This document shows, piece after piece, positions 17,056-25,473 of a stretch of DNA of 64,000 bases. Both the position numbers and the translations under genes were made by a program. The DNA is from JACVRW01 sp963819115 (GTDB lineage: Bacteria > Actinomycetota > Thermoleophilia > Solirubrobacterales > Thermoleophilaceae), in NCBI GenBank assembly GCA_963819115.1, contig CAWFUR010000010.1:62001-126000 (forward strand). The letters run 5' to 3'. The notes below the pieces were generated by a model, which had not been told where the DNA came from, made no database searches, and saw only the letters and a list, made by a program, of their open reading frames with translations. Within the stretch, counting starts at the first letter, position 1; the number at the start of each line of letters is the position of its first letter.

Positions 17056-17637
17056 GTGGAGCAGCCCACCTTCTACTACGACCTCGCCTCGCCCTACGCC
17101 TACCTCGCGGCGGAGCGCATCCACGACGTGCTGCCGGTGGCGCCCGTGTGGCAGCCGATCCTCCTCGGGGGCATCTGGCAGCAGAGCGGCGGGCAGTCGT
17201 GGGCGGTCACCGACGCGCGCGCCGAGGGGATCGTCGAGGTTGAGCGCCGCGCGGCCGAGTACGGGCTCATGAAGCTGGTCTGGCCCGATCCCTGGCCGGC
17301 CAATTCCCTCTACGCGATGCGGGCCGCCGTGTTCGCCCAGCAGATCGGGCGCACCGTGGCCTTCTCGCTCGCCGCCTTCCGCCAGGCCTTCGCCGCGGGC
17401 CGGGACCTCTCCGAGGTCGACAACGTGGTGATCGCCGCGGCCGCCTGCGAGCTCCATCCCAAGGCGCTGCTCAAGGCGATCGAGACCCAGGCCATCAAGG
17501 ACCGGCTGAAGCAGGCCACGGCCGACGCCTACGACCTGGGCGTCCGCGGAGTGCCCACGGTACGCGTGGGGGACGAGCTCTTCTTCGGCGACGACCACCT
17601 GGAGCAGGCCGCGGCGGCGCTTCAGGGACAGATTTAG
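17056..17637 (+). CDS. DsbA-family (2-hydroxychromene-2-carboxylate isomerase-like) protein
   Basis: 193 aa with the thioredoxin-like DsbA fold: FYYDLASPYAYLAAERI at the N-terminus, a helical insertion, and GVRGVPTVRVGDELFFGDD with the cis-Pro at ~175. The active-site CXXC is replaced by SPYA, as in the HCCA isomerase/GST-kappa branch, so it is not a disulfide oxidase. Actual substrates are unknown. The GTG start has no spaced Shine-Dalgarno; TACTAG ends 10 nt upstream. It may be leaderless. It lies 32 bp ahead of pdhA. Confidence 0.85.
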   Translation: MEQPTFYYDLASPYAYLAAERIHDVLPVAPVWQPILLGGIWQQSGGQSWAVTDARAEGIVEVERRAAEYGLMKLVWPDPWPANSLYAMRAAVFAQQIGRTVAFSLAAFRQAFAAGRDLSEVDNVVIAAAACELHPKALLKAIETQAIKDRLKQATADAYDLGVRGVPTVRVGDELFFGDDHLEQAAAALQGQI

Positions 17638-17669
17638 GCTCCGGGTGGCACCGGGTACAGTCCGACTCG

Positions 17670-18923
17670 ATGGCGACTACGGACAGGACCACGCCAGGTA
17701 ACGGGGGCGGCGGAACGCTCAGCGGGGCCCAGCACTCCCTCCCCGACGCCGACACGTGCCGCCTCGTGCTGGAGAAGATGAGCCTCATCCGTCGCTTCGA
17801 GGAGCGCGCGGGCGAGATGTACGCCAAGGCCAAGATCGGCGGGTTCCTCCACCTCTGCATCGGCGAGGAGGCCACGGTCGTGGGCGCCACCCAGGCGCTT
17901 CGCGACACCGACTACCTGATGTCCACCTACCGCGAGCACGGCCAGGCCATCGCGCGGGGGACGCCGCCCAGCGCCGTGATGGCCGAGCTCTTCGGCCGCG
18001 TGGACGGCTGCTCGGGAGGCCGCGGCGGGTCCATGCACCTCTTCGACCTCGAGCGCCGCTTCCTCGGCGGGTACGGGATCGTGGGAGGCAGCCTGCCGCT
18101 CTCCGCCGGCGTGGCCCTGGCCGCCGACTACACACAGACCGACGACGTGATCCTCTCGATGATGGGCGACGGCGCCACCAACCAGGGCACGTTCGGCGAG
18201 ACCATGAACCTCGCCGCCCTCTGGAAGCTGCCGGTGGTGTTCCTGATCGTGAACAACCAGTTCGGCATGGGCACAGCGCTCCACCGCCACTCGGCCGTCA
18301 CAGACCTCTCCCGCAAGTCCGAGGGCTTCGGCGTGCCCGGCACCCGCTGCGACGGCATGGACGTGCTGGACGTGCACGCGGTGGTGACGGAGGCGCTCCA
18401 CTGCGCCCGCGAGGAGCGCAAGCCCCAGCTCGTGGAGGCCGTGACCTACCGCTACCGCGGCCACTCGATGGCCGACCCCGAGGAGTACCGCACCAAGGAA
18501 GAGGTGGAGGAGTGGCGCCGGCGCGACCCGATCGCCGCCTTCGCCAAGCGCCTGGTGGACCAGGGCGTGATGCAGGAGAAGGACGTGACGGCGATCGACG
18601 AGAAGTCCGTGTCCACGGTGGACGACGCCGTGAAGTTCGCCGACGAGTCGCCCTTCCCCGACCTCGACTCGCTCTACGACAACGTGTACGTGTACTCCGG
18701 CGAGGTGCCCGGCTGGTGGACCGTGGACGAGCGCTCACCCGAGGTGCACCGCGGCGAGCACGAGCGCCAGGCCGGCCGGGTTCCGCACGAGCTGGCCGAA
18801 CAGGGCGCGGCCTACGCCTCAGAGGACGAGGACGCGAGCGCGCGCCGCCGTCGTGGCCCCAAGGCCGTGGAGGAGGGCGAGCCCGCCTCGGACGAGCCCG
18901 AGGCCGAGGGCGGCGCCGACTAG
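17670..18923 (+). CDS. pdhA: Pyruvate dehydrogenase E1 alpha subunit
   Basis: 417 aa. The TPP-dependent alpha subunit of a branched-chain/pyruvate dehydrogenase: IGEEATVVGA, YREHGQAIARG, GGRGGSMHLFD, TPP motif GDGATNQGTFGETMN followed by VNNQFGMGT, and RYRGHSMADPEEYR. The core ends near residue 350. A ~65-residue Glu/Arg-rich tail follows that ordinary E1 alpha subunits lack. TACAGT ends 8 nt before the ATG, with no Shine-Dalgarno, so initiation may be leaderless. It heads the pdhA-pdhB-pdhC-LOG operon. Confidence 0.93.
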   Translation: MATTDRTTPGNGGGGTLSGAQHSLPDADTCRLVLEKMSLIRRFEERAGEMYAKAKIGGFLHLCIGEEATVVGATQALRDTDYLMSTYREHGQAIARGTPPSAVMAELFGRVDGCSGGRGGSMHLFDLERRFLGGYGIVGGSLPLSAGVALAADYTQTDDVILSMMGDGATNQGTFGETMNLAALWKLPVVFLIVNNQFGMGTALHRHSAVTDLSRKSEGFGVPGTRCDGMDVLDVHAVVTEALHCAREERKPQLVEAVTYRYRGHSMADPEEYRTKEEVEEWRRRDPIAAFAKRLVDQGVMQEKDVTAIDEKSVSTVDDAVKFADESPFPDLDSLYDNVYVYSGEVPGWWTVDERSPEVHRGEHERQAGRVPHELAEQGAAYASEDEDASARRRRGPKAVEEGEPASDEPEAEGGAD

Positions 18924-19906
18924 TGGCGGTGATGCGCTACCGCGAGGCGCTGAACCAGGCGCTCCGTGAAGAGATGCAGGAGGACGAGTCCGTGTTCATC
19001 ATGGGCGAGGACGTGGGCGTGTTCAAGGGCGCGTTCAAGGTCACCGCCGGCCTGCTCGAGGAGTTCGGTGAGAAGCGCGTCCGGGACACCCCGATCTCCG
19101 AGAACACGATCGTGGGGATGGGTGTGGGGGCCGCCATGACGGGCCTGCGCCCGGTGGTGGAGATCATGACCATCAACTTCTCGCTGCTGGCCATGGACCA
19201 GATCGTGAACCACGCCGCCGCGATCCACTACATGTTCGGCGGCCAGGCGAAGGTGCCGCTCGTGGTGCGCATGCCGCAGGGCGCGGGCCACCAGCTCGGG
19301 CCCACCCACTCGCACTCCTTTGAGGCCTTCTACCTCCACGTGCCCGGCCTGCTGGTGGCCGTGCCCTCGACCCCGGCGGACGCCAAGGGCCTGCTGAAAG
19401 CGGCCATCCGCGACGACAACCCGGTGGTGTTCATCGAGCACGAGACCCTCTACGGCCAGCGCGGCGAGGTGCCCGAAAACGGGGGTCCGATGCGCTTCGG
19501 AGAGGCTGCGATCCGGCGGGAGGGCGACGATGTGACCGTGGTGGGCATCTCACGCATGGCACTGACTGCTCAGAAGGCGGCCGAGACCCTGGCCGAGAAG
19601 CACGAGATCGAGGCCGAGGTGATCGATCCGCGGACCCTGCGGCCGCTCGACCTGGACACGATCCTCGACTCGGTGAAAAAGACAAATCGAGCGGTGATCG
19701 TGGAGGAGGGCTGGCCCCACGGCGGCGTGGGCGCCAACCTGGCCGCCCTGATCCAGGAGCAGGCCTTCGATTGGCTCGACGCCCCGGTGCAGCGCGTGAC
19801 GGGCGCCGACGTGCCCATGCCCTACTCCAAGCCGCTCGAGCAGGCCGCCTTCCCCCACGAGGAGCACGTGGTGCAGGCGGCCCTGGCCACGTTCAGGGAT
19901 CTCTGA
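18923..19906 (+). CDS. pdhB: Pyruvate dehydrogenase E1 beta subunit
   Basis: 327 aa, transketolase-like beta subunit: VFIMGEDVGVFKGAF, DTPISENTIVGMGVGAA, MPQGAGHQLGPTHSHS and the C-terminal IVEEGWPHGGVGANLA. It completes the E1 heterotetramer that decarboxylates pyruvate and acetylates lipoyl-E2. The start is taken as GTG 18923, overlapping the pdhA TAG by one base; GTG 18929 and ATG 18932 are in frame and equally possible. It overlaps pdhC by one base. Confidence 0.94.
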   Translation: MAVMRYREALNQALREEMQEDESVFIMGEDVGVFKGAFKVTAGLLEEFGEKRVRDTPISENTIVGMGVGAAMTGLRPVVEIMTINFSLLAMDQIVNHAAAIHYMFGGQAKVPLVVRMPQGAGHQLGPTHSHSFEAFYLHVPGLLVAVPSTPADAKGLLKAAIRDDNPVVFIEHETLYGQRGEVPENGGPMRFGEAAIRREGDDVTVVGISRMALTAQKAAETLAEKHEIEAEVIDPRTLRPLDLDTILDSVKKTNRAVIVEEGWPHGGVGANLAALIQEQAFDWLDAPVQRVTGADVPMPYSKPLEQAAFPHEEHVVQAALATFRDL

Positions 19907-21207
19907 TGGCCACTGACGTGACGATGCCCCGGCTGTCCGACTCCATGGAGGAGGGCACGGTGCTGAAGTGGCTGGTGGAGGAGGGCGGCGAGGTGAAGCG
20001 AGGCGAGCCGCTCGTGGAGATCGAGACGGACAAGGCCAACATGACCTACGAGTCCGACACGGACGGCCTGCTGATCGAGATCGTGGCCCAGGAGGGCGAC
20101 ACGCTGCCCATCGGCGAGACCATCGCCCGCGTCGGCGAGGCGGGCGAGGCCGGCGGCGGCGGCGCGAAGGACGAGGAGAAGCCGCAGGCCGAGGAGGAGC
20201 CCGAGCCGCAGGCGGAGGAGAAGCCCGCCAAGTCCGAGCGCAGCAACGGCGGCGGCGCGCCTGCCCGCGAGCACGAGCCGGCCCGGGCGGGGGCAGCCGC
20301 GGGCGGCGGCGGGTCCGGCGGCGAGCGCGTGAAGGCGTCCCCCGTCGCCCGCCGCGTGGCCCGCGACCTGGGTGTGGAGATCGCCCGCCTCGAGGGCACC
20401 GGACCCGGCGGGCGGATCGTGAAGGCCGACGTGGAGGCCGCCGCCGGAGGAAACGGCGTGTCGGCCAGCGAGGAGACGCCTCGCCCGGCGCCCGAGCCCG
20501 GCCGCGGTGAGGCCGGTGCCAAGGGCGCGGTGGAGATCCACGAGCTCACCCGCCTCCAGCAGACCGTGACCCGGCGCATGGCCGAGTCGAAGGCCACCGC
20601 TCCGGACTTCGCGCTCACCCTCGACGTGGACATGACGCGGGCGGTGGAGCTGCGCAAGCGCTTGAAGGAGGTGGCCGATCCGGCGCCCTCCTACAACGAC
20701 ATGGTGGTGAAGGCGGCGGCCACCGCCCTGCGCGAGAACCCGCGCGTGAACGCCGCCTACCGGGACGGGAAGTTCGAGCACTACGCCAACGTGAACGTGG
20801 GCCTGGCGGTGGCCGCCCAGGACGCACTCGTGGTGCCCACGATCTTCGACGCAGACCAGAAGTCGCTTGGGGCGATCGCGAAGGAGGCCCGGCGGCTGAT
20901 CGAGCGCGTGCGCGAGAAGCAGGTGACCCCGCCCGAGCTCTCCGGCGGCACGTTCACCGTCTCCAACCTCGGGATGTACGGGATCGAGCGCTTCACGGCG
21001 ATCATCAACCCGCCCCAGGCGGCGATCCTCACCGTGGGTGCGCTCCAGAAGAAGCCGGCCGTGGACGAGCGCGACCGCGTGGTGGCCCGCGACCAGATGA
21101 CGCTCACACTGGTGTGCGACCACCGCATCCTCTACGGCGCCGAGGGCGCGGAGTTTCTCGCCCGCATCCGGCAGCTGCTCGAGCAGCCCCTCTCCCTGGC
21201 CCTCTAG
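19906..21207 (+). CDS. pdhC: Dihydrolipoamide acetyltransferase (E2)
   Basis: 433 aa. One lipoyl domain (residues ~1-78, lipoyl Lys in ETDKANM) and a Gly/Glu/Ala-rich linker come first. An E3/E1-binding domain follows (KASPVARRVARDLGVEIARL, ~143-175). The catalytic acyltransferase core (~205-433) ends with the active-site CDHRILYGAEGAEFL. The DHR-x-x-Y-G form resembles plastid/cyanobacterial E2s rather than DHRxxDG. ATG 19906 overlaps the pdhB TGA (TGATG). The lipoyl group would be installed by LipB/LipA, encoded at 42.7-44.3 kb. Confidence 0.95.
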   Translation: MATDVTMPRLSDSMEEGTVLKWLVEEGGEVKRGEPLVEIETDKANMTYESDTDGLLIEIVAQEGDTLPIGETIARVGEAGEAGGGGAKDEEKPQAEEEPEPQAEEKPAKSERSNGGGAPAREHEPARAGAAAGGGGSGGERVKASPVARRVARDLGVEIARLEGTGPGGRIVKADVEAAAGGNGVSASEETPRPAPEPGRGEAGAKGAVEIHELTRLQQTVTRRMAESKATAPDFALTLDVDMTRAVELRKRLKEVADPAPSYNDMVVKAAATALRENPRVNAAYRDGKFEHYANVNVGLAVAAQDALVVPTIFDADQKSLGAIAKEARRLIERVREKQVTPPELSGGTFTVSNLGMYGIERFTAIINPPQAAILTVGALQKKPAVDERDRVVARDQMTLTLVCDHRILYGAEGAEFLARIRQLLEQPLSLAL

Positions 21208-21219
21208 GGCCCAACCGCG

Positions 21220-21960
21220 ATGGCAGAGGGCCACGACCGCCGCCGCATCCCCGACCGCCGGCGCGTGCCCGCCACGCTCGACGAGGAGATCATCGCCGCC
21301 GAGCAGACGCAGGTCGTCTCCCAGCTCACCGACGGGGGCCGGATCGACCGCATCTCCGACGAGCTGCGCAGGGGCTTCGATTCCCTCGCCCACGTGGGCG
21401 CGGCGGTTTCGATCTTCGGCTCGGCCCGCACCCCCGAGCACGACCCCGAGTACGCCGCGGCGCGCGCCACCGCGCGGATGCTTGGCGATGCCGGCTTCGC
21501 GATCATCACCGGCGGCGGCCCGGGGATCATGGAGGCGGCCAACCGCGGTGCGAAGGACGCCGGGGCCGCCTCGATCGGGCTGAACATCGAGCTGCCCTTC
21601 GAGCAGGGGATGAACCCCTACGTGGACCTCGGGCTCGAGTTCCATTACTTCTTCACTCGCAAGGTGATGTTCGTGCGCTACGCCAGCGGGTTCGTGGTGT
21701 TCCCCGGCGGCTTCGGCACGCTGGACGAGATGTTCGAGTCGCTGACCCTCATCCAGACCGGGAAGATCGAGTTCTTCCCGGTGATGATGGTGGGCTCCGG
21801 CTACTGGCGCGGCCTGCTCGACTGGGTGAAGGCGGCTCCGCTGAGGGAGGGCAAGATCTCGCCCGAGGACGTGGACCTCTACACGGTCACCGATGAGCCG
21901 GGCGATGTGCTGACCGCGATGCAGTCGGCCGTGCATCGCCAGGCGCGAAATCAGGAATAG
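21220..21960 (+). CDS. LOG-family (TIGR00730) Rossmann-fold protein
   Basis: 246 aa. It contains SIFGSARTPEHDPEY, ITGGGPGIMEAANRG and the hallmark PGGFGTLDEMFE. Family members include cytokinin riboside 5'-monophosphate phosphoribohydrolases and other nucleotide 5'-monophosphate nucleosidases; which nucleotide is unknown. A charged ~60-residue N-terminal extension precedes the domain. It lies 12 bp after pdhC in the same direction, so it is probably co-transcribed. Its last 74 bp are antisense to the 3' end of the PLD-like gene. Confidence 0.9.
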   Translation: MAEGHDRRRIPDRRRVPATLDEEIIAAEQTQVVSQLTDGGRIDRISDELRRGFDSLAHVGAAVSIFGSARTPEHDPEYAAARATARMLGDAGFAIITGGGPGIMEAANRGAKDAGAASIGLNIELPFEQGMNPYVDLGLEFHYFFTRKVMFVRYASGFVVFPGGFGTLDEMFESLTLIQTGKIEFFPVMMVGSGYWRGLLDWVKAAPLREGKISPEDVDLYTVTDEPGDVLTAMQSAVHRQARNQE

Positions 21961-22993
21961 GCATCGCCTCGTAGCGGTCGCGGATCCCGTCGATGAACGA
22001 GGCCATCTGCTCGGCCAGTGCCGGGTCGTGGAGCTCCAGCACGTTCTCGGCGTTCATCTCCCCGGAGCGCGAGAGGTTGAACGAGCCGGCGAACACCACG
22101 TCGTCGGCCACGGTGACCTTCGCGTGCATGAAGTCATGGGGAGTGTCGGGCCCGTAGGGGGTGGAGGGCTTGCCGCGCCAGTCCGAGTGGCTGAGGGTGG
22201 CAGCCACTATCGGGATCTTCCAGGCCGAGCGGCCGTTGCTCCGCCACTGATTGAACACCTCGGTCATCTGCGTGCGGTCCACCACGCCCCTGAGGTCGAT
22301 CCTCCCCTCGGCCGCGACCTCCGCCAGCGTGCCGATCACCGGTCCGGCGGTGAGCACTGGCGAGGCGATCCGGACGCGGCGGCGCGCGGCCCCGATCGCC
22401 GCCGCGATCCGGTGCGAGAGGTCCTCTCCCTGACCGGGCGTGAACCAGGGCAGGACATCGTCGTCGCCGATCCGCACCGGCCGCGGCTCCTCGCGCCCGC
22501 TGCGGCTCACGTCGCCGGTGGACCACAGCTCCTCGAAGTTGCGAGTGAAAGCGCCGGCCAGATCGGCCGAGCGGGCCATCGCCACCATGTTCTCCTGCAT
22601 CGTCCAGGAATCCGTGGTCCAGTTCGTGGACCCCGTCCACACGGCCTCGCCGTCCCGCACCACGTACTTGTGGTGCATGAGGTCCGGAATGCCCGGGATG
22701 CCCTTCGTGGGGAAGGGCAGCGCCTCGATCAGCTCGGGCTTCGTGCTGGGCGGCGGCGTGATCTCGTCCTCCCGGACATCCGCGTTGTAGGCGATGCGCA
22801 CGGCCACGCCGCGGCCGGCCGCGTCCCGCAGCGCGCCCGCCACCAGGTCGCCTGCCGGGCCCGGCAGGCGCACGTCGTACAGGGCCAGGTCGAGCGAGCG
22901 CTTCGCCTCGGACAGGAACCCCGCCACCCGCTTCGCGATCTCGTCCACAGTCTGGCCAGCGGGGGCCAGCGTGAACAGCTCGAGGTCAGCCAC
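21887..22993 (-). CDS. Phospholipase D-like protein, two HKD motifs
   Basis: 368 aa. The two PLD half-domains carry HKD motifs: HHKYVVRDG followed by GSTNW (His108, Lys109, Asp114), and DFMHAKVTVADDVVFAGSFN in the C-terminal half. Both are complete, so catalysis on phosphodiesters (phospholipid or nucleic acid) is expected. There is no signal peptide. The first 8 bp overlap the ferritin gene and the last 74 bp overlap the LOG gene antisense. The extreme C-terminus (TASRSAHRPAHR) looks like translated overlap sequence. Confidence 0.88.
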   Translation of the reverse strand: MADLELFTLAPAGQTVDEIAKRVAGFLSEAKRSLDLALYDVRLPGPAGDLVAGALRDAAGRGVAVRIAYNADVREDEITPPPSTKPELIEALPFPTKGIPGIPDLMHHKYVVRDGEAVWTGSTNWTTDSWTMQENMVAMARSADLAGAFTRNFEELWSTGDVSRSGREEPRPVRIGDDDVLPWFTPGQGEDLSHRIAAAIGAARRRVRIASPVLTAGPVIGTLAEVAAEGRIDLRGVVDRTQMTEVFNQWRSNGRSAWKIPIVAATLSHSDWRGKPSTPYGPDTPHDFMHAKVTVADDVVFAGSFNLSRSGEMNAENVLELHDPALAEQMASFIDGIRDRYEAMPIPDFAPGDARPTASRSAHRPAHR

Positions 22994-23516
22994 CGGCGGC
23001 CGGGGGCGCCGACGAATCGGCCTCCGCGTCGCCGCCGATTCCCTCGCGTGCGATGAAGTCCTCGATGTCGAGCGGGCGGTCGCGGCAGCGCTCGGCGGTG
23101 TGCAGCAGCGTGGACATCAGGTCGATCTCCTCCACCTGCTCCTTCAGGAACCACTGCATGAACTGCTCGCTCACGAAGTCGCGCTCCTCGCGCGCGATGG
23201 AGGTGAGCTCCGAGATCTGGTCCGTGACCTTCTTCTCCTGCGCGAGCGCGATCGCGATCGGCTCCACCACGTCCGCGAACTCGCCGTGCGGCTCGCTCAC
23301 CCCGGGCACCTTCGGACGCACGTCGAGGTCCAGCAGGTACTTGGCCATCATCAGGGCGTGGCCGCGCTCCTCGACCGCCTGGTCGTAGAAGAGCTGCGCC
23401 AGGCGCGGGAGCGTCTGCTCGTCGTAGTAGATCGCGGCGGCGAGATACTGCTGGGAGGCGCCCATCTCGCGCCCGATCTGGTCATTCAGTGCGGCCACGA
23501 AGCGCTCAGCGGGCAT
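22986..23516 (-). CDS. Ferritin
   Basis: 176 aa four-helix ferritin. Iron-site patterns are visible: an early QIGREMGASQQYLAAAIYYD, the EERGHALMMAKYL helix, and the late EQFMQWFLKEQVEEIDLM. It stores iron as ferric mineral in a 24-mer shell. A short Glu/Asp/Ala/Pro-rich tail follows helix E. Shine-Dalgarno GAGAGGAAG precedes the ATG. It overlaps the PLD-like gene by 8 bp and lies 26 bp after the enolase-like gene, continuing the long minus-strand run. Confidence 0.9.
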   Translation of the reverse strand: MPAERFVAALNDQIGREMGASQQYLAAAIYYDEQTLPRLAQLFYDQAVEERGHALMMAKYLLDLDVRPKVPGVSEPHGEFADVVEPIAIALAQEKKVTDQISELTSIAREERDFVSEQFMQWFLKEQVEEIDLMSTLLHTAERCRDRPLDIEDFIAREGIGGDAEADSSAPPAAGG

Positions 23517-23542
23517 CGCTTCCTCTCGTCGGGGGCATCGGT

Positions 23543-24610
23543 TCAGGAGTCGCGGCGAAAGCCGGTGGCCGCGATGCGCGGGTCCAGCGGACTGGTGGGC
23601 AGCCCCTCGCCCAGCTCGGGCTGGTTGTACGCGGCGGGCGCGGTGTCGTTCGGGGTGTCCGGGTGGATCACGGAGGCCAGGTACTGGATCTGGTCGCGCC
23701 CCACCCCGAGCTCCGACTGGCCGCCGCCGTACAGGGACACGCCCTCGCGCTCGGCCCAGTCGTAGATGGTGAAGAGGTCCTCGATCGACCCGATCCGGGA
23801 CGGCTTCACGTTGATGCTGCGGGGCTTCCAGGGCCGTTCCTCGATGTCCGCGAGCGTGTGAATCGGAGCGTCCCAGGTGAGGCGCTCGGAATGCTCCTCG
23901 AGGATCGGACGCGTCTCGTCGTTCACGTCGGCGTCCTCGATCCAGGCGTCGGGAAACGCCTCCAGCACCATGCGGTAGAGCTCGGGGTCGGTGACCACGT
24001 CCACCGGCGTGCCGCGGTAGAAGCCCTTGAGGTCGAGCGTGTCCACCTGTCCCGTGGCCGCCAGCTCGTCCACCAGCTCCTGGGTCCAGGTGTTGGTGGG
24101 GTCGAGCTTGAAGCGCGTGCCCGGATAGCGCTCGAGGAGCCGCTGCAGGCGGTCCGCGGTCTCCGGCCCCTCGTCTCCCGGCCCCGACAGCCGCATCGAC
24201 ACCACGAAGTTGAGCGGGCGCGCCTCGCGCCCCAGTACGTGGGCCAGTGATCGCCCGGCCTGGCGAAGGGCGAGGTCCAGCGCGGCGGACTCCACGGCCC
24301 AGCGCCGGTAGCGGCGCGAGTCCGGGTACTCGGGCGGAGTCGGGAACAGGTCGATCTCGCCCAGGTGGTCCGAGAAGGATCCGATCGTGTACGAGCCGGC
24401 GAGCGGGAGCGTGGCGCCCTCGGTCCGGAACGCGATGTGATCGAGGCCGGTGTAGATCACGTCCTCGCCCACGCCGGACTCGCCCCCGCCGTACAGCTCC
24501 ACGTCCGTCGTCAGGCGGGAGAACTCGGGCGAGAAGGCCATCTCGTGGCCGTGGAGCCGGTGGCCCTCGATCTGCACCGGGAGATCGCGGACGAGGTCGT
24601 ACATGGACAC
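23543..24610 (-). CDS. Enolase-superfamily (mandelate racemase/muconate lactonizing-like) protein
   Basis: 355 aa. Enolase-superfamily layout: a capping domain (1-~130, VELYGGGESGVGEDVIYT), then a barrel with RFKLDPTNTW, TLDLKGFYRG, AWIEDADVND, SINVKPSRIG and LYGGGQSELGVGRDQ. Candidate metal carboxylates are in DLKG, EDAD and the GGGQSE loop. The canonical KxK base is not obvious, so it is an outlying subgroup of unknown substrate. It lies 31 bp downstream of mscL and upstream of ferritin. Confidence 0.72.
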   Translation of the reverse strand: MSMYDLVRDLPVQIEGHRLHGHEMAFSPEFSRLTTDVELYGGGESGVGEDVIYTGLDHIAFRTEGATLPLAGSYTIGSFSDHLGEIDLFPTPPEYPDSRRYRRWAVESAALDLALRQAGRSLAHVLGREARPLNFVVSMRLSGPGDEGPETADRLQRLLERYPGTRFKLDPTNTWTQELVDELAATGQVDTLDLKGFYRGTPVDVVTDPELYRMVLEAFPDAWIEDADVNDETRPILEEHSERLTWDAPIHTLADIEERPWKPRSINVKPSRIGSIEDLFTIYDWAEREGVSLYGGGQSELGVGRDQIQYLASVIHPDTPNDTAPAAYNQPELGEGLPTSPLDPRIAATGFRRDS

Positions 24611-24641
24611 CCCCGGCAGCCTACCGACGGAGTCCGGAAGC

Positions 24642-25055
24642 TCAGGCCGGGGCCGGCGACACCTGCGCCGTGCAGAACGCGCAGCGCGTCGCGGATACGG
24701 GAATTGAGCTAACGCACTCTGGGCACCTGCGCGTCGGCTCCTCCACGTCCTCCTCGGTCTTCACGCGCGCCAGCAGGTGGTTCACGGGCTTGACCACGAA
24801 GAAGAACACCACCGCGGCGATGGTCACGAAGGTGATCAGGGCGTTGAGGAAGTCCCCGTACCTGAACTTGCTGCCGTTGATGGTGAAGGTGAGCTCCGAG
24901 AAGTCGTGCTTGCCGCCGATTGCGGCAAGCAAGGGAGTGATGAGATCGGCCACAAGGGCCGTGACCACGGCGGCAAAGGCGGCACCGATGACCACCGCCA
25001 CGGCGAGGTCCACCAGGTTGCCGCGAAGGATGAAGGTGCGGAACTCCTTGATCAT
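24642..25055 (-). CDS. mscL: Large-conductance mechanosensitive channel with C-terminal zinc ribbon
   Basis: 137 aa. The MscL core is typical: FRTFILRGNLVDLAVAVVIG (TM1), a periplasmic loop, DFLNALITFVTIAAVVFFFV (TM2) and the VKPVNHLLAR helix. It opens under membrane tension to release solutes. Beyond it, residues ~110-132 hold two Cys pairs, CPEC and CAFC, a zinc-ribbon-like knob on the cytoplasmic end. This extension is absent in E. coli MscL but recurs in some actinobacteria. It lies 7 bp after the universal stress protein gene. Confidence 0.93.
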   Translation of the reverse strand: MIKEFRTFILRGNLVDLAVAVVIGAAFAAVVTALVADLITPLLAAIGGKHDFSELTFTINGSKFRYGDFLNALITFVTIAAVVFFFVVKPVNHLLARVKTEEDVEEPTRRCPECVSSIPVSATRCAFCTAQVSPAPA

Positions 25056-25062
25056 CGGACGG

Positions 25063-25473
25063 CTAGCTGCGCACCAGGAGCACGGGCGTCTGCGAGAGGT
25101 GCAGCAGCTTGTGCGGCGTGGAGCCCAGCAGCGCGGCGGCGATCGGGCGCTCGCCGTGAGAGCCCACCACGATCATGTCCGCCTGACGCTCGGCGCCCAG
25201 CTCGGCGAGCGCCTCGGCCGGACCCTTCTCCACCACGAGCGAGTCCACCTCGACGCCGGCTGCCTTCGCATCCTCGATCGCCGTGCCGAGCACGCTCTCG
25301 CCGTGCTCACGCAGCGCGGCCCAGTAGTCGAGTGCCTCGCCGCCGACCGGATTAGCCTCGAATCCGAACACCACCGTGAGGCCGACCCCGAGGCGCTTGC
25401 TCAGGTCCAACGCCGCACTCAGCGCCGCCCCGGCGCCGTCCGACCCGTCGTAGCCAACGATGATCCCGGGCAT
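25063..25473 (-). CDS. Universal stress protein (UspA family)
   Basis: 136 aa single Usp domain. The N-terminal GIIVGYDGSDGAGAAL supplies the nucleotide-binding Asp, and the C-terminal VVGSHGERPIAAALLGSTPH the GxG-9x-G(S/T) ATP loop, so it is probably the ATP-binding type. ATG 25473 is preceded by GGAGGAA and overlaps the permease stop (TGATG), so the two are translationally coupled. This suggests it modulates or senses activity of the APC permease, a pairing seen for other Usp-transporter neighbours. Confidence 0.9.
   Translation of the reverse strand: MPGIIVGYDGSDGAGAALSAALDLSKRLGVGLTVVFGFEANPVGGEALDYWAALREHGESVLGTAIEDAKAAGVEVDSLVVEKGPAEALAELGAERQADMIVVGSHGERPIAAALLGSTPHKLLHLSQTPVLLVRS

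Noticed and set aside
15388..17598. 736-codon minus-strand open frame
   Set aside because: Antisense to the Ig-like protein and the DsbA-family gene; composition is that of a shadow frame.
19822..21936. 704-codon minus-strand open frame over pdhC
   Set aside because: His/Leu/Arg-rich shadow of pdhC and the LOG gene, with no domain.
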